Shown: piece by piece, positions 18,798-26,584 of the stretch
Position numbering within the stretch: the stretch's first letter is position 1
Layout: each line of letters begins with the position of its first letter
The notes under the pieces: model-generated
What the model was told of the DNA's origin: nothing
What the model saw: only the letters and a program-made list of their open reading frames with translations
Database searches by the model: none
Assembly: GCF_030698125.1 (NCBI RefSeq)
Contig: NZ_JAUYNV010000049.1
Span: 1 to 42,337, forward strand
Direction: 5' to 3'
DNA length: 42,337 bases
From: Methyloversatilis sp.
GTDB lineage: Bacteria; Pseudomonadota; Gammaproteobacteria; Burkholderiales; Rhodocyclaceae
Made by a program: the position numbers and the translations under genes

Positions 18798-19170
18798 CCC
18801 GTCCAGCCGCGCCACCCCTTACTCCGGCAAACACCCGCCGTTGCGCTCACCACCGTGCAGCCGCCACCGATCCAGAACGTGGGTTGGGGTGAGCGCAGCG
18901 ATGCCCAACAACACCCGTCAAGCCGCACCACCCCTTGCTCCGGCGATCACCCGCCGTTGCGCTCATCACCGTGCAGCCGCCACCGATCCAGAACGTAGGT
19001 TGGGGTGAGCGCAGCGATGCCCAACAACACCCGTCCAGCCGCGCCACCCCTTACTCTCCGGCGATCACCCGCCGTTGCGCTCATCACCGTGCAGCCGCCA
19101 CCGATCCAGAACGTAGGTTGGGGTGAGCGCAGCGATGCCCAACAACACCCGTCCAGCCGCGGCGCCCCTT
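18798..19170 (+). repeat. Tandem repeat, three units of 116-118 bp plus a partial fourth
   Basis: Units start at 18798, 18914 and 19030, each with the sequence CCCGTCCAGCCGC or a one-base variant; a partial fourth starts at 19148. Lengths are 116, 116 and 118 bases. Each unit carries one 27-base REP-like palindrome (18883-18909, 18999-19025, 19117-19143). The unit length is not a multiple of three, so small open frames here are not genes. Confidence 0.88.
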
Positions 19171-19414
19171 ACGCCGTGCCGCCCTGGTGAGCTTCTCGCC
19201 CAGCGGCGCAAGTTCCGTTCGAAGCCTTGCCGCGGTCACGGCGGCCGTCGTCCGCTGCCTCAGTCCTGACCGATGCGATTCCGTTCTCGGTGGACGCACA
19301 CGTCTTGTACATTTCGCTCTGCAGCAAGGACGGGGCATCGGTGCCGAGCAGCGTGAAGTGGAATTCGTCGATTGCAGCCTCCTTGAACTGAAACTTCGGC
19401 CTTTTCCGTTCCAC
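19169..19414 (-). pseudogene. Degraded DUF1508 (YegP-like) small protein gene
   Basis: The open frame of 81 codons starts with GTG (19412-19414). Its first 65 residues or so fit one DUF1508 repeat: KFQFKEAAIDEFHFTLL, then LQSEMYKTCASTENGIASVR and KASNG, matching the family pattern F-x-F...SE-x-Y-x(n)-ENGIASV...ASNG. After KASNG the frame loses similarity, while the neighbouring frame reads LAPLGEKLTRAARRK, which could be the start of a second repeat, so a frameshift is likely. No good Shine-Dalgarno sequence precedes the GTG. YegP-like proteins are small cytosolic proteins of unknown role. The gene sits against the tandem repeats, whose fourth unit may have replaced its 3' end. A functional single-repeat protein cannot be ruled out. 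Confidence 0.55.
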
Positions 19415-19465
19415 GGGTTACTGATTCGCCCGGGAACGCGCGGAGGCACGGCGAAAGTACAGCCA

Positions 19466-19505
19466 CGAAGAAAAGAGGGGCGCCGGCCTTCCGGCACGGC
19501 GCCCC
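19466..19505 (-). terminator. Terminator after the ytfE-norB unit
   Basis: GGGGCGCCG (19477-19485) and CGGCGCCCC (19497-19505) form a 9-bp stem with an 11-base loop. On the minus strand it is followed by TCTTTTCTTC. It ends the minus-strand transcript that carries ytfE and the norB remnant. Confidence 0.75.
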
Positions 19506-19553
19506 AACCTTGCCGAAGCGTTGCGGCAAGGAGGGAGGACGGTTGCGCTCAGT

Positions 19554-19953
19554 TCATCGACGGGCCCCTGCCAGCGCACTGACCGGCTGCGGCGCACGGC
19601 CGGCGCGGCCGAACACACCGGACACCACTTGCCAGGCCACCGCCAGCGAGCCGACGATGAACGCCACATCGCCGAAGGTGCGCACCCAGCGCAGCGCTTC
19701 GAGCAGCGGCTGCTGCATGAACGCTTCGCGGCGCGCGTACGACAGGCCCTGGCTGACGCTGGCGTGGAACTGGATCAGGCCGATCGGCAGCAGGCTGGTG
19801 GCGATCATCAGCACCAGCCCCGCGCGGCCGTCTTCCCTGACATCTGCTGCGGTATCGGCGGCGCGTTGCGATACACCTCGACGCCGAAGTAGCCGAGCAG
19901 CGAAAAGGTGACGATGAGCACGCCGATCAACGTGAACGACGTCTTTCGGCAAA
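19554..19953 (-). pseudogene. norB: norB remnant: N- and C-terminal ends of a quinol-type nitric oxide reductase, interior lost
   Basis: Two pieces of a qNorB-like protein lie side by side in different frames. The N-terminal piece (about 19940 down to 19840) reads TLIGVLIVTFSLLGYFGVEV and YRNAPPIPQQ, the first membrane helix and periplasmic start of quinol NO reductases; its frame hits a stop at 19808-19810. The C-terminal piece (about 19825 to 19554) reads GLVLMIATSLLPIGLIQFH, then FMQQPLLEALRWVRTFGDVA, the last two helices of the family. An intact qNorB has roughly 750 residues, so about 600 codons including all metal ligands are missing. No normal start codon is visible in the N-terminal frame. 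It follows ytfE at once and is under the same sigma-54/NorR control region. A sequencing or assembly collapse is possible but would need an exact loss. Confidence 0.75.
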
Positions 19954-20646
19954 TTACCGGTGAGTGGTCTCCGCCTCGACTGGTGCCGCATTCAGCCCTT
20001 CGAACAAAATGTTGTTCTCGAGGTGAATGTGCTCCATCAGATCTTCGCGCAGCGCCGCCAGACCAGTGTAGAGCGCGCGCCAGGTGTTGCAGGCACCGCG
20101 CGGCAGCGTGATGTCGTCGGTCAGGGCTTCCAGCCGCTGCAACGCTTCGCCGTGCTGGTCGTGCTCGTTGCGCAGCACCGTGACCGGCCCCTGCACCGCG
20201 GCAGCATGGCTGCGGGCGAGCATCGGGAACAGCACCTGCTCTTCCTTCTGCATATGGCTTTCCAGCTCATGCTGCATCACCGTCAGGTGGTCGGCCAGAC
20301 CGGTCGGGCAGTCCGGCCGGTCACCGTGCACCTGCTCGACCCTGCGCGCCAGTCGAACCAATTCCGGTAGCTGTTCGCGGTGGCGATCGTGGAAGCGGAA
20401 CAGGATGTGTTCGATCAGCGTGGCTGCCGGCACCGAGCGCCAGTCGCGCGCCTCCCGCGTCGCCTGCGAAAGCAGTGCGCCCAGGCGTTCGACGATGGGT
20501 TGAGGGTCGATGCCCCGCTCGGCCGCGGCGTCCTGCAGGCTGTGCTTGCCGCCGCAGCAGAAATCCAGTTTGTGTTCGTGGAACACCTGTGTGGCACCCG
20601 GAATGCTGCGCGCCAGCGCACCAAGGGATTGGTCGATCAGGTTCAT
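19954..20646 (-). CDS. ytfE: Iron-sulfur cluster repair di-iron protein, RIC/YtfE/ScdA
   Basis: This 230-residue protein repairs Fe-S clusters damaged by nitric oxide or peroxide. The N-terminal ScdA domain has the pattern HEHKLDFCCGGKHSLQDAA. The hemerythrin-like domain provides iron ligands in IEHILFRFHDRHREQLPEL, MQHELESHMQKEEQVLFPML, RNEHDQHGEAL and LMEHIHLENNILFE. It is divergent from norR. A sigma-54 element lies 37 bases upstream of its ATG and three NorR-type sites beyond that, so NO induction is very likely. Pairing of this gene with norB and norR is a known arrangement (dnrN/ytfE). GAGG stands nine bases before the ATG. Confidence 0.95.
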   Translation of the reverse strand: MNLIDQSLGALARSIPGATQVFHEHKLDFCCGGKHSLQDAAAERGIDPQPIVERLGALLSQATREARDWRSVPAATLIEHILFRFHDRHREQLPELVRLARRVEQVHGDRPDCPTGLADHLTVMQHELESHMQKEEQVLFPMLARSHAAAVQGPVTVLRNEHDQHGEALQRLEALTDDITLPRGACNTWRALYTGLAALREDLMEHIHLENNILFEGLNAAPVEAETTHR

Positions 20647-20682
20647 GGCGAAGACCTCGTGGGGAAGAAGACGCCTTCACTT

Positions 20683-20698
20683 CGCAAGGTCCGGGCCA
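20683..20698 (-). promoter_or_regulatory. Sigma-54 promoter of ytfE(-norB)
   Basis: On the minus strand TGGCCCGGACCTTGCG has GG and GC exactly ten bases apart, matching TGGCAC-N5-TTGC except for A to C at one position. The start point would be near 20672, about 26 bases before the ytfE ATG. The sites for the sigma-54 activator NorR lie 40-100 bases upstream. Confidence 0.8.
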
Positions 20699-20739
20699 TG
20701 CATCCGGATCAAATAAAATCAATGGCCTATGGAAACTGA

Positions 20740-20796
20740 GGTATTTTCCACCCTCAAATGAACTGGTATTTAGAACCACAGAGGGTCGCTTTCACC
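20740..20796. promoter_or_regulatory. Three NorR-type enhancer sites GGT-N7-ACC
   Basis: GGT-ATTTTCC-ACC (20740-20752), GGT-ATTTAGA-ACC (20765-20777) and GGT-CGCTTTC-ACC (20784-20796) are three copies of the palindromic core known for NorR. The last one ends at the base before the norR ATG, so NorR may also repress its own gene. Confidence 0.8.
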
Positions 20797-22326
20797 ATGA
20801 TGGGATCGCTGCTGCTTGCCGACCTGGTGTCGGAACTGCCGCCCGCCGTGCGCCTGCAGCGCCTGGTATCGAGCCTGCGCGCCCACTTCGGCTGTGGCGC
20901 GGTCGCGCTGCTGAAGCTGGAAGAGGACAGCCTGCGCCCGCTGGCGGTCGACGGCCTGGTGCGCGAAACGCTGGGCCGGCGTTTCGTCGTCGCGCAACAC
21001 CCGCGGCTGGCAACCATCCTGTCGCGGCGCGACATCACCGCCTTCGACCACGACAGTGCGCTGCCCGACCCCTATGACGGCCTGCTCGACACCCGCGTCG
21101 GCGAACCGATTCCGGTGCACGACTGCATGGGCACCAGCCTGCAGGTCGAAGGCCAGACCTGGGGGGCGCTGACGCTGGACGCGCTGCAGACCGGCACCTT
21201 CACCGCGGCGGCGCGCGACGACCTGCGCCGCCTGACCTTGCTGGTCGAAGCCGCCGTGCGCGTGACCCGGCTGGAGCAGGATCTGCACGCGCTGCGCCTG
21301 TCGCGTGGCGGCGAAACGGCCGACGCACAAGGTGCCAGTGCGGATGACGCCGAAATCGTCGGGCACAGCGAAGTGATACAGCGCCTGCTGCACGAAATGA
21401 AGGTGGTGGCCGATTCGGAACTGTCGGTGCTGCTGCTCGGCGAAACCGGCGTGGGCAAGGAGTTGTTTGCCCGCCACCTGCACCGTCATTCGCGCCGCGC
21501 CGCGCAACCGCTGATACATGTCAATTGCGCCGCGCTGCCCGAATCGCTGGCCGAAAGCGAGCTGTTCGGCCATGTGAAAGGCGCGTTTTCCGGCGCCACC
21601 GCCGACCGGCCCGGCCGCTTCGAAGCAGCCGATGGCGGCACGCTGTTTCTCGACGAGGTCGGCGAGCTGCCGCTGACCGTGCAGGCCAAGCTGCTGCGCG
21701 CGCTGCAGAACGGCGAAATCCAGCGCCTGGGCGCCGACCAACCGCGACGCGTCGACGTACGCGTGATCGCCGCGACCAACCGCACGCTGCGCGACAGCGT
21801 GCGCGACGGCGCCTTCCGGGCCGACCTGTATCACCGGTTGTCGGTCTATCCGGTGCCGATACCGCCGTTGCGCGAGCGCGGCAGCGACGTGCTCCTGCTG
21901 GCCGGCCGCTTTCTCGAACTGAACCGCGCCCGTCTCGGCCTGCGCAGCCTGCGCCTGTCGCCGGAGGCGGAAGACGCGCTGTGCCGCTACCCGTGGCCGG
22001 GCAATGTGCGCGAACTCGAACACGTGATCAGCCGAGCCGCGCTGAAAGCGGTGAGCCGGGGCGCCGTGCGCACCGACATCGTGTCGCTGCCGGCCGAACT
22101 GCTCGATCTGGACGGCCTGACCACCCCTGCGGCAACGCCGCCGACCTGCGACGCGGCATCCGGCGCCATACTGCCGTCCATGCGTGAAGCCATCGATGCC
22201 ACACAGCGCCGGCTGGTCCGCGCCGCGCTCGATGCCTGTGCCGGCAACTGGGCCGACGCGGCGCGCCGGCTGGATGTCGACCCGAGCAATCTGCACAAGC
22301 TGGCGCGCCGCCTCGGACTCAAATGA
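20797..22326 (+). CDS. norR: NorR, nitric-oxide-responsive sigma-54 activator
   Basis: This 509-residue regulator has an N-terminal GAF domain (about residues 15-165) that in NorR holds a non-heme iron sensing NO, an AAA+ domain (about 185-420) with Walker [16 protein letters not shown] and Walker [13 protein letters not shown], and a C-terminal Fis-type helix-turn-helix ([20 protein letters not shown]). The sigma-54 contact loop reads GAFSGA, not the usual GAFTGA. I place the start at the ATG 20797 ([20 protein letters not shown]): similarity to NorR begins there, and the three NorR sites occupy 20740-20796. An upstream start at 20758 would put two sites inside the gene. It is divergent from ytfE-norB, its expected target. 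Confidence 0.93.
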   Translation: MMGSLLLADLVSELPPAVRLQRLVSSLRAHFGCGAVALLKLEEDSLRPLAVDGLVRETLGRRFVVAQHPRLATILSRRDITAFDHDSALPDPYDGLLDTRVGEPIPVHDCMGTSLQVEGQTWGALTLDALQTGTFTAAARDDLRRLTLLVEAAVRVTRLEQDLHALRLSRGGETADAQGASADDAEIVGHSEVIQRLLHEMKVVADSELSVLLLGETGVGKELFARHLHRHSRRAAQPLIHVNCAALPESLAESELFGHVKGAFSGATADRPGRFEAADGGTLFLDEVGELPLTVQAKLLRALQNGEIQRLGADQPRRVDVRVIAATNRTLRDSVRDGAFRADLYHRLSVYPVPIPPLRERGSDVLLLAGRFLELNRARLGLRSLRLSPEAEDALCRYPWPGNVRELEHVISRAALKAVSRGAVRTDIVSLPAELLDLDGLTTPAATPPTCDAASGAILPSMREAIDATQRRLVRAALDACAGNWADAARRLDVDPSNLHKLARRLGLK

Positions 22327-22402
22327 CGGCGACGCCAGCCGCGTACGGAACGTCATGCACCAGTGCGGTGCACACGCCCCTTACTGTGCAGGAGTCGTCG
22401 AC

Positions 22403-22453
22403 ATGCTGAAACCATTGACATTGAAAATCATGAACTTGAGTCGCGCACGCTAA
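22403..22453 (+). CDS. Possible 16-residue small ORF between norR and the DUF2126 gene
   Basis: ATG at 22403 is preceded by CAGGAG with eight bases of spacing and opens a frame MLKPLTLKIMNLSRAR ending in TAA. Codons such as TTG and AGT differ from the GC-rich neighbours. It ends 47 bases before the start of the large downstream gene and could be a leader peptide, the remnant of a longer gene, or chance. I know no family match. Confidence 0.3.
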   Translation: MLKPLTLKIMNLSRAR

Positions 22454-22500
22454 TTGCTTGAGTGCACCAACCCCTTCACTGCCCGCAACCGGAGTATTCC

Positions 22501-25500
22501 GTGTCCATCCACGTCGCACTGAATCACGTCACCCACTACCGCTACGACCGCCCGGTGCTGCTGAGCCCGCAGGTGGTGCGTCTGCGCCCGGCGCCGCACA
22601 CGCGCACGCCCATCCTGTCGTATTCGCTGCGCGTCACGCCAGCCGAGCACTTCGTCAACTGGCAGCAGGATCCGCAGTCCAACTATCTTGCGCGACTGGT
22701 GTTTCCGGAATGCACGCGCGAGCTGCGCATCGAGGTCGATCTGATCGCCGAAATGTCGGTCATCAATCCGTTCGACTTCTTCCTCGAACCGGCGGCCGAG
22801 AAGATTCCGTTCGGGTACAACGAAGAACAGACGCGCGAGTTGTTCCCCTATCTGGTCACATTGCCGTTGACCCGGGACAACGCCCCGAAATTCAGCCGCT
22901 GGGTGGATGACGCACGCACGCTGTTCGGCAGCAACGGCAAGGCCAGCGTCGATTATCTGGTCGCACTGATCCAGCAGATGCAGGGCGACATCCGCTACCT
23001 CATCCGCATGGAACCGGGCGTGCAGACACCGGAAGAAACCTTGCAGAAGGGCAGCGGCTCGTGCCGCGACACGACCTGGCTGCTGGTGCAGGTGCTGCGC
23101 CATCTGGGGCTGGCGGCGCGTTTCGTGTCCGGTTACCTGATACAGCTCACCGCCGACGTGAAGTCGCTCGACGGTCCGAGCGGCCCGGAGAAGGATTTCA
23201 CCGATCTGCACGCCTGGTGCGAGGTGTATCTGCCGGGCGCCGGCTGGGTCGGGCTCGATGCGACGTCCGGCCTGTTCGCCGGCGAGGGCCATATTCCGCT
23301 CGCCTGCTCGCCCGACCCGTCGTCGGCGGCGCCGATCAGCGGACTGACCGAAAAGTGCGAAACCGAATTCGAGCACCACATGAAGGTCGAGCGCGTGTGG
23401 GAAGCGCCGCGCGTCACCAAGCCCTACACCGACGACGCCTGGTCGCGCATCGAAAAGCTGGGCCATCGCATCGACACCGATCTGGTGCAGAACGATGTGC
23501 GGCTGACCATGGGCGGGGAGCCGACCTTCGTGTCGGTGGACGACCGCGACGGCCCCGAGTGGAACACCACGGCCGATTCGCCGCCGGACAAGCCGGTCAA
23601 GCGCCTGCTCGGCGCGGAATTGCTGGCGAAGCTGAAGGCACGCTATGCGCCGGGTGGCCTGCTGCATTACGGCCAGGGGAAGTGGTATCCGGGCGAACAG
23701 CTGCCGCGCTGGTCGCTGTCCTGCTTCTGGCGGCGAGACGGCGAGCCGATCTGGACTGATCCCGCTCTGTTCGCCGACGAAGCCATCGATTACGCGCTGA
23801 CGGCGGAGCATTGTTCAGCCTTCCTGAAGGCCCTGTCGAAGCGGCTCGACGTGGACGGCAAGTACGTGTTTCCGGCCTTCGAGGACGTCTGGTACTACCT
23901 GTGGCGCGAACGCAAGCTGCCGGCGAACGTCGATCCGTTCGATTCGCGACTCGAAGATCCGCTGGAGCGCGAGCGCATGCGCCGGCTGTTCCATGACGGG
24001 CTGGACAGCGAGGTCGGCCACATCCTGCCGCTGGCGCGCACACCGGCCGGCAACGCCTGGCAGAGTGGCCCGTGGTTCCTGCGCGACGACCGCTGCTTCC
24101 TGATTCCGGGCGATTCGCCGATGGGCTACCGGCTGCCGCTCGATTCGCAGCCCTGGGTGTCGGCGGCCGAGTATCCGTGGGTGCATGCACCTGACCCGGT
24201 GCAGCGGCAGGTGCCGCTGCGGCCGCAGATCGACATTGCCGTACGCATGCAGAAGCCTGAAGACGACGACGCGGCAGGCATCGACTACGCCACTGCCGCT
24301 CCGACTGCAGCCCTCGTACCGGCTACAGACCGCAAGCCGGAAACGCTCGAATCCGCCGGCTGGATCACCCGCACCGCGCTGTGCGCGCAGGTGCGCCACG
24401 GCGTGATGTATCTGTTCATGCCGCCGCTGCCGACGCTGGACGATTACCTCGAACTGGTCACCGCGATCGAACTGACCGCGGCAGCCTGCGGCCACCCGGT
24501 GGTGCTCGAAGGTTACGAGCCGCCGCGCGATCCGCGCGTCGAAGTGCTGCGCATCACGCCCGACCCGGGCGTGCTGGAAGTAAACATCCAGCCCTATCAC
24601 TCGTGGGATGACATGGTGGCCGGCACCACCTTCCTGTACGAGGCGGCCCATGAAACCCGCCTCGGCACCGAAAAGTTCATGATCGACGGCCGCCACAGCG
24701 GAACCGGCGGGGGCAATCACTTCGTGCTGGGCGGTGCCACGGTGGCCGATTCGCCCTTCCTGCGCCGGCCCGATCTGCTGCGCAGCATGATCAGTTACTG
24801 GCACAACCATCCGGCGCTGTCGTATCTGTTTTCCGGCCTGTTCATCGGCCCGACCAGTCAGGCGCCGCGCATGGACGAGGCACGCAACGATTCGGTGTAC
24901 GAGATGGAAATCGCGTTCGCCGAAATCGAGCGCCGTTCGCGCGACACGGGCTACACGCCGCCCTGGTTGATCGACCGCATCCTGCGCAACCTGCTGGTCG
25001 ATGCCACGGGCAATACGCACCGCGCCGAATTCTGCATCGACAAGCTTTACTCGCCGGATGGCGCGACCGGCCGGCTCGGCCTGCTGGAAATGCGCGGCTT
25101 CGAAATGCCACCGCATGCCCGCATGAGCCTGACGCAGCAACTGCTGCTGCGTGCGCTGATCGCCCGCTTCTGGCAGCAGCCTTATGCGCCGCCGAAACTC
25201 AAGCGCTGGGGCACCGAACTGCACGACCGGTTCATGCTGCCGTACTTCGTGTGGGAGGACATGCGCGACGTGGTCGATGACCTGCGTGCCTTCGGCTACC
25301 CGATGGAGCTGGAGTGGTTTGCGCCGCACTTCGAATTCCGCTTCCCGCGCATGGGGCAGTTCTCCGCCCGCAACGTGCTGGTGGAATTGCGCAGCGCACT
25401 CGAACCCTGGCATGTGCTGGGTGAGGAAGGCGGTGCCGGCGGCACGGTGCGCTATGTCGATTCGTCGGTCGAACGGCTGCAGGTGAAGGTGCAGGGCCTG

Positions 25501-25878
25501 GTCGACGACCGGCATGTGCTGGCCGTCAACGGCCGGCGCGTGCCGTTGTCGCCGACCGGTCGCGTGGGCGAATATGTCGCCGGCGTGCGCTACCGCGCCT
25601 GGCAACCGGCCACCTGCCTGCATCCGACCATCCCGCCACACGCCCCGCTGGTGTTCGATCTGGTGGACGACTGGATGAAGCGTTCGATGGGCGGCTGCCA
25701 GTACCACGTGGCACACGCCGGCGGCCGCAACCACGAAAGCTTTCCGGTCAATTCGTACGAGGCGGAAGGCCGTCGTCTGGCGCGATTCTTTGCCATGGGG
25801 CACACGCCGGGCCACGTAGCCGCCCCGCCGGAAGACCGCAACCCGAACTTCCCGTTCACGCTCGACTTGCGACGGTAG
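22501..25878 (+). CDS. Large transglutaminase-like / DUF2126 protein
   Basis: This 1125-residue protein has two parts. The first 300 residues are an N-terminal beta domain plus a transglutaminase-like core with the catalytic triad candidates Cys188 in GSGSCRDTTW, His237 in DLHAWCEVY and Asp253 in GLDATSG. The remainder is DUF2126, with conserved stretches such as LTMGGEPTFVSVDD, LEVNIQPYHSWDDM and GRHSGTGGGNHFVLGG; the last looks like part of a metal- or ATP-grasp-related site. Family members are assumed to act in peptide or amide chemistry, but the substrate is unknown. The GTG start at 22501 (VSIHVALNHVTHYRYD) has GGAG ten bases upstream and fits the family beginning. The usual neighbours (alpha-E domain and circularly permuted ATP-grasp genes) are not present on either side. 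Confidence 0.9.
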   Translation: MSIHVALNHVTHYRYDRPVLLSPQVVRLRPAPHTRTPILSYSLRVTPAEHFVNWQQDPQSNYLARLVFPECTRELRIEVDLIAEMSVINPFDFFLEPAAEKIPFGYNEEQTRELFPYLVTLPLTRDNAPKFSRWVDDARTLFGSNGKASVDYLVALIQQMQGDIRYLIRMEPGVQTPEETLQKGSGSCRDTTWLLVQVLRHLGLAARFVSGYLIQLTADVKSLDGPSGPEKDFTDLHAWCEVYLPGAGWVGLDATSGLFAGEGHIPLACSPDPSSAAPISGLTEKCETEFEHHMKVERVWEAPRVTKPYTDDAWSRIEKLGHRIDTDLVQNDVRLTMGGEPTFVSVDDRDGPEWNTTADSPPDKPVKRLLGAELLAKLKARYAPGGLLHYGQGKWYPGEQLPRWSLSCFWRRDGEPIWTDPALFADEAIDYALTAEHCSAFLKALSKRLDVDGKYVFPAFEDVWYYLWRERKLPANVDPFDSRLEDPLERERMRRLFHDGLDSEVGHILPLARTPAGNAWQSGPWFLRDDRCFLIPGDSPMGYRLPLDSQPWVSAAEYPWVHAPDPVQRQVPLRPQIDIAVRMQKPEDDDAAGIDYATAAPTAALVPATDRKPETLESAGWITRTALCAQVRHGVMYLFMPPLPTLDDYLELVTAIELTAAACGHPVVLEGYEPPRDPRVEVLRITPDPGVLEVNIQPYHSWDDMVAGTTFLYEAAHETRLGTEKFMIDGRHSGTGGGNHFVLGGATVADSPFLRRPDLLRSMISYWHNHPALSYLFSGLFIGPTSQAPRMDEARNDSVYEMEIAFAEIERRSRDTGYTPPWLIDRILRNLLVDATGNTHRAEFCIDKLYSPDGATGRLGLLEMRGFEMPPHARMSLTQQLLLRALIARFWQQPYAPPKLKRWGTELHDRFMLPYFVWEDMRDVVDDLRAFGYPMELEWFAPHFEFRFPRMGQFSARNVLVELRSALEPWHVLGEEGGAGGTVRYVDSSVERLQVKVQGLVDDRHVLAVNGRRVPLSPTGRVGEYVAGVRYRAWQPATCLHPTIPPHAPLVFDLVDDWMKRSMGGCQYHVAHAGGRNHESFPVNSYEAEGRRLARFFAMGHTPGHVAAPPEDRNPNFPFTLDLRR

Positions 25879-25960
25879 GCAGGCCACCCACGACCGCGCC
25901 CGGCTGTTTCTTGCAGGTTCGGCAGTGGGCGCGACCGCGGTCGGGCGCTGCACCTGTTGG

Positions 25961-26104
25961 GGCTGTGGCTGTGGCTGTGGCGTCCCCGCCGCGATCAGTG
26001 CCGCGTTGCTCGCTGTGCGAAGCGCGTATCGCGGCGGGGACGCCGCTCCCGCAGGGGCCTCTTCCACAGGGGGCCGCATCCACAGGAGTCCGCTCGCAGG
26101 GGCC
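25961..26104. repeat. REP-like element with a perfect 16-bp inverted repeat
   Basis: The arms GCGTCCCCGCCGCGAT (25980-25995) and its exact complement (26028-26043) enclose a 32-base loop. On the left are three GGCTGT hexamers (25961-25978). On the right are four imperfect copies of CRCAGGGGCC at 26051, 26065, 26081 and 26095. The layout resembles extragenic palindromes of Pseudomonas, Thauera and relatives. It fills most of the gap between the DUF2126 and DUF454 genes. A 12-base palindrome CGACCGCGGTCG lies at 25932-25943. Confidence 0.75.
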
Positions 26105-26176
26105 GGTCTCACACGTACCGGCCGACACGCGCCGGGCTGCGGCACAATGCTGCTTTGAAATCCTGCACGGCCCGTT

Positions 26177-26575
26177 TTGATCCACTGGACCCGACAATTG
26201 CTGTGGCGGCTGCTGGCCGCGGTTTCTGTAGTTCTGGGCGTGATCGGTGCGGTGCTGCCGGTGCTGCCGACCGTGCCTTTCCTGCTGCTCGCTGCCTGGG
26301 CAGCCAGCCGGGGCTGGCCGGAACTTGAAGCCAGACTGCTGGCGCACCCGACCTATGGCCCCTACATCACGAACTGGCGCGAACAGGGCGCCATTCCGCG
26401 GCGCGCCAAGTGGCTGGCCAGCGCGATGATGCTGTTCAGCGCCACCACGCTGTGGTTCAGCCCGGTGCCGGCGTGGGTGCGCGGCAGCGTCTATGTGCTG
26501 CTTGCAGTCGTCGCCGGCTGGATGTGGACGCGCCCCGAACCGGCGGTGCGCCCCCTGCCGCAAGACCTTCCCTGA
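26177..26575 (+). CDS. DUF454 (YbaN-like) inner membrane protein
   Basis: This protein of about 132 residues has hydrophobic segments at about 12-45 (RLLAAVSVVLGVIGAVLPVL, then PTVPFLLLAAWAASRG) and 85-115. The pattern LGxIGxVLPxLPTxPFLLLAAW is the DUF454 signature, and the charged linker YGPYITNWREQGAIPRRAKW is also typical. The function is unknown in the family. The start is uncertain: the first plausible codon is TTG at 26177, with no clear Shine-Dalgarno sequence, and the in-frame ATGs lie too far downstream. It is convergent with nemA; the two stop codons are only four bases apart inside a small palindrome. Confidence 0.85.
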   Translation: MIHWTRQLLWRLLAAVSVVLGVIGAVLPVLPTVPFLLLAAWAASRGWPELEARLLAHPTYGPYITNWREQGAIPRRAKWLASAMMLFSATTLWFSPVPAWVRGSVYVLLAVVAGWMWTRPEPAVRPLPQDLP

Positions 26576-26584
26576 GCGATCAGG
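26571..26584. repeat. Palindrome formed by two convergent stop codons
   Basis: CCTGA-GCGA-TCAGG contains the TGA of the DUF454 gene (26573-26575) and, on the other strand, the TGA of nemA (26580-26582). It could form a small hairpin in either transcript; there is no T run. Confidence 0.6.

Noticed and set aside
18798-19170. CRISPR array
   Set aside because: Units are directly adjacent with no unique spacers, and each is 116-118 bases long.
18717-19190. Small open frames within the tandem repeats after rho
   Set aside because: The 116-bp period shifts the frame in each unit; the peptides are low-complexity translations of the repeat.
20708-20724. FNR box upstream of ytfE (two TTGAT half-sites)
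   Set aside because: The half-sites are in direct, not inverted, orientation, and the NorR/sigma-54 signals explain control better.
20758-20796. norR starting at the upstream ATG (20758)
   Set aside because: Two of the three NorR sites would then be coding sequence, and similarity to NorR begins at about 20797.
23815-26145. Long open frame on the minus strand opposite the DUF2126 gene
   Set aside because: It is antisense to a clearly conserved protein and runs into the REP-like element; no family features.
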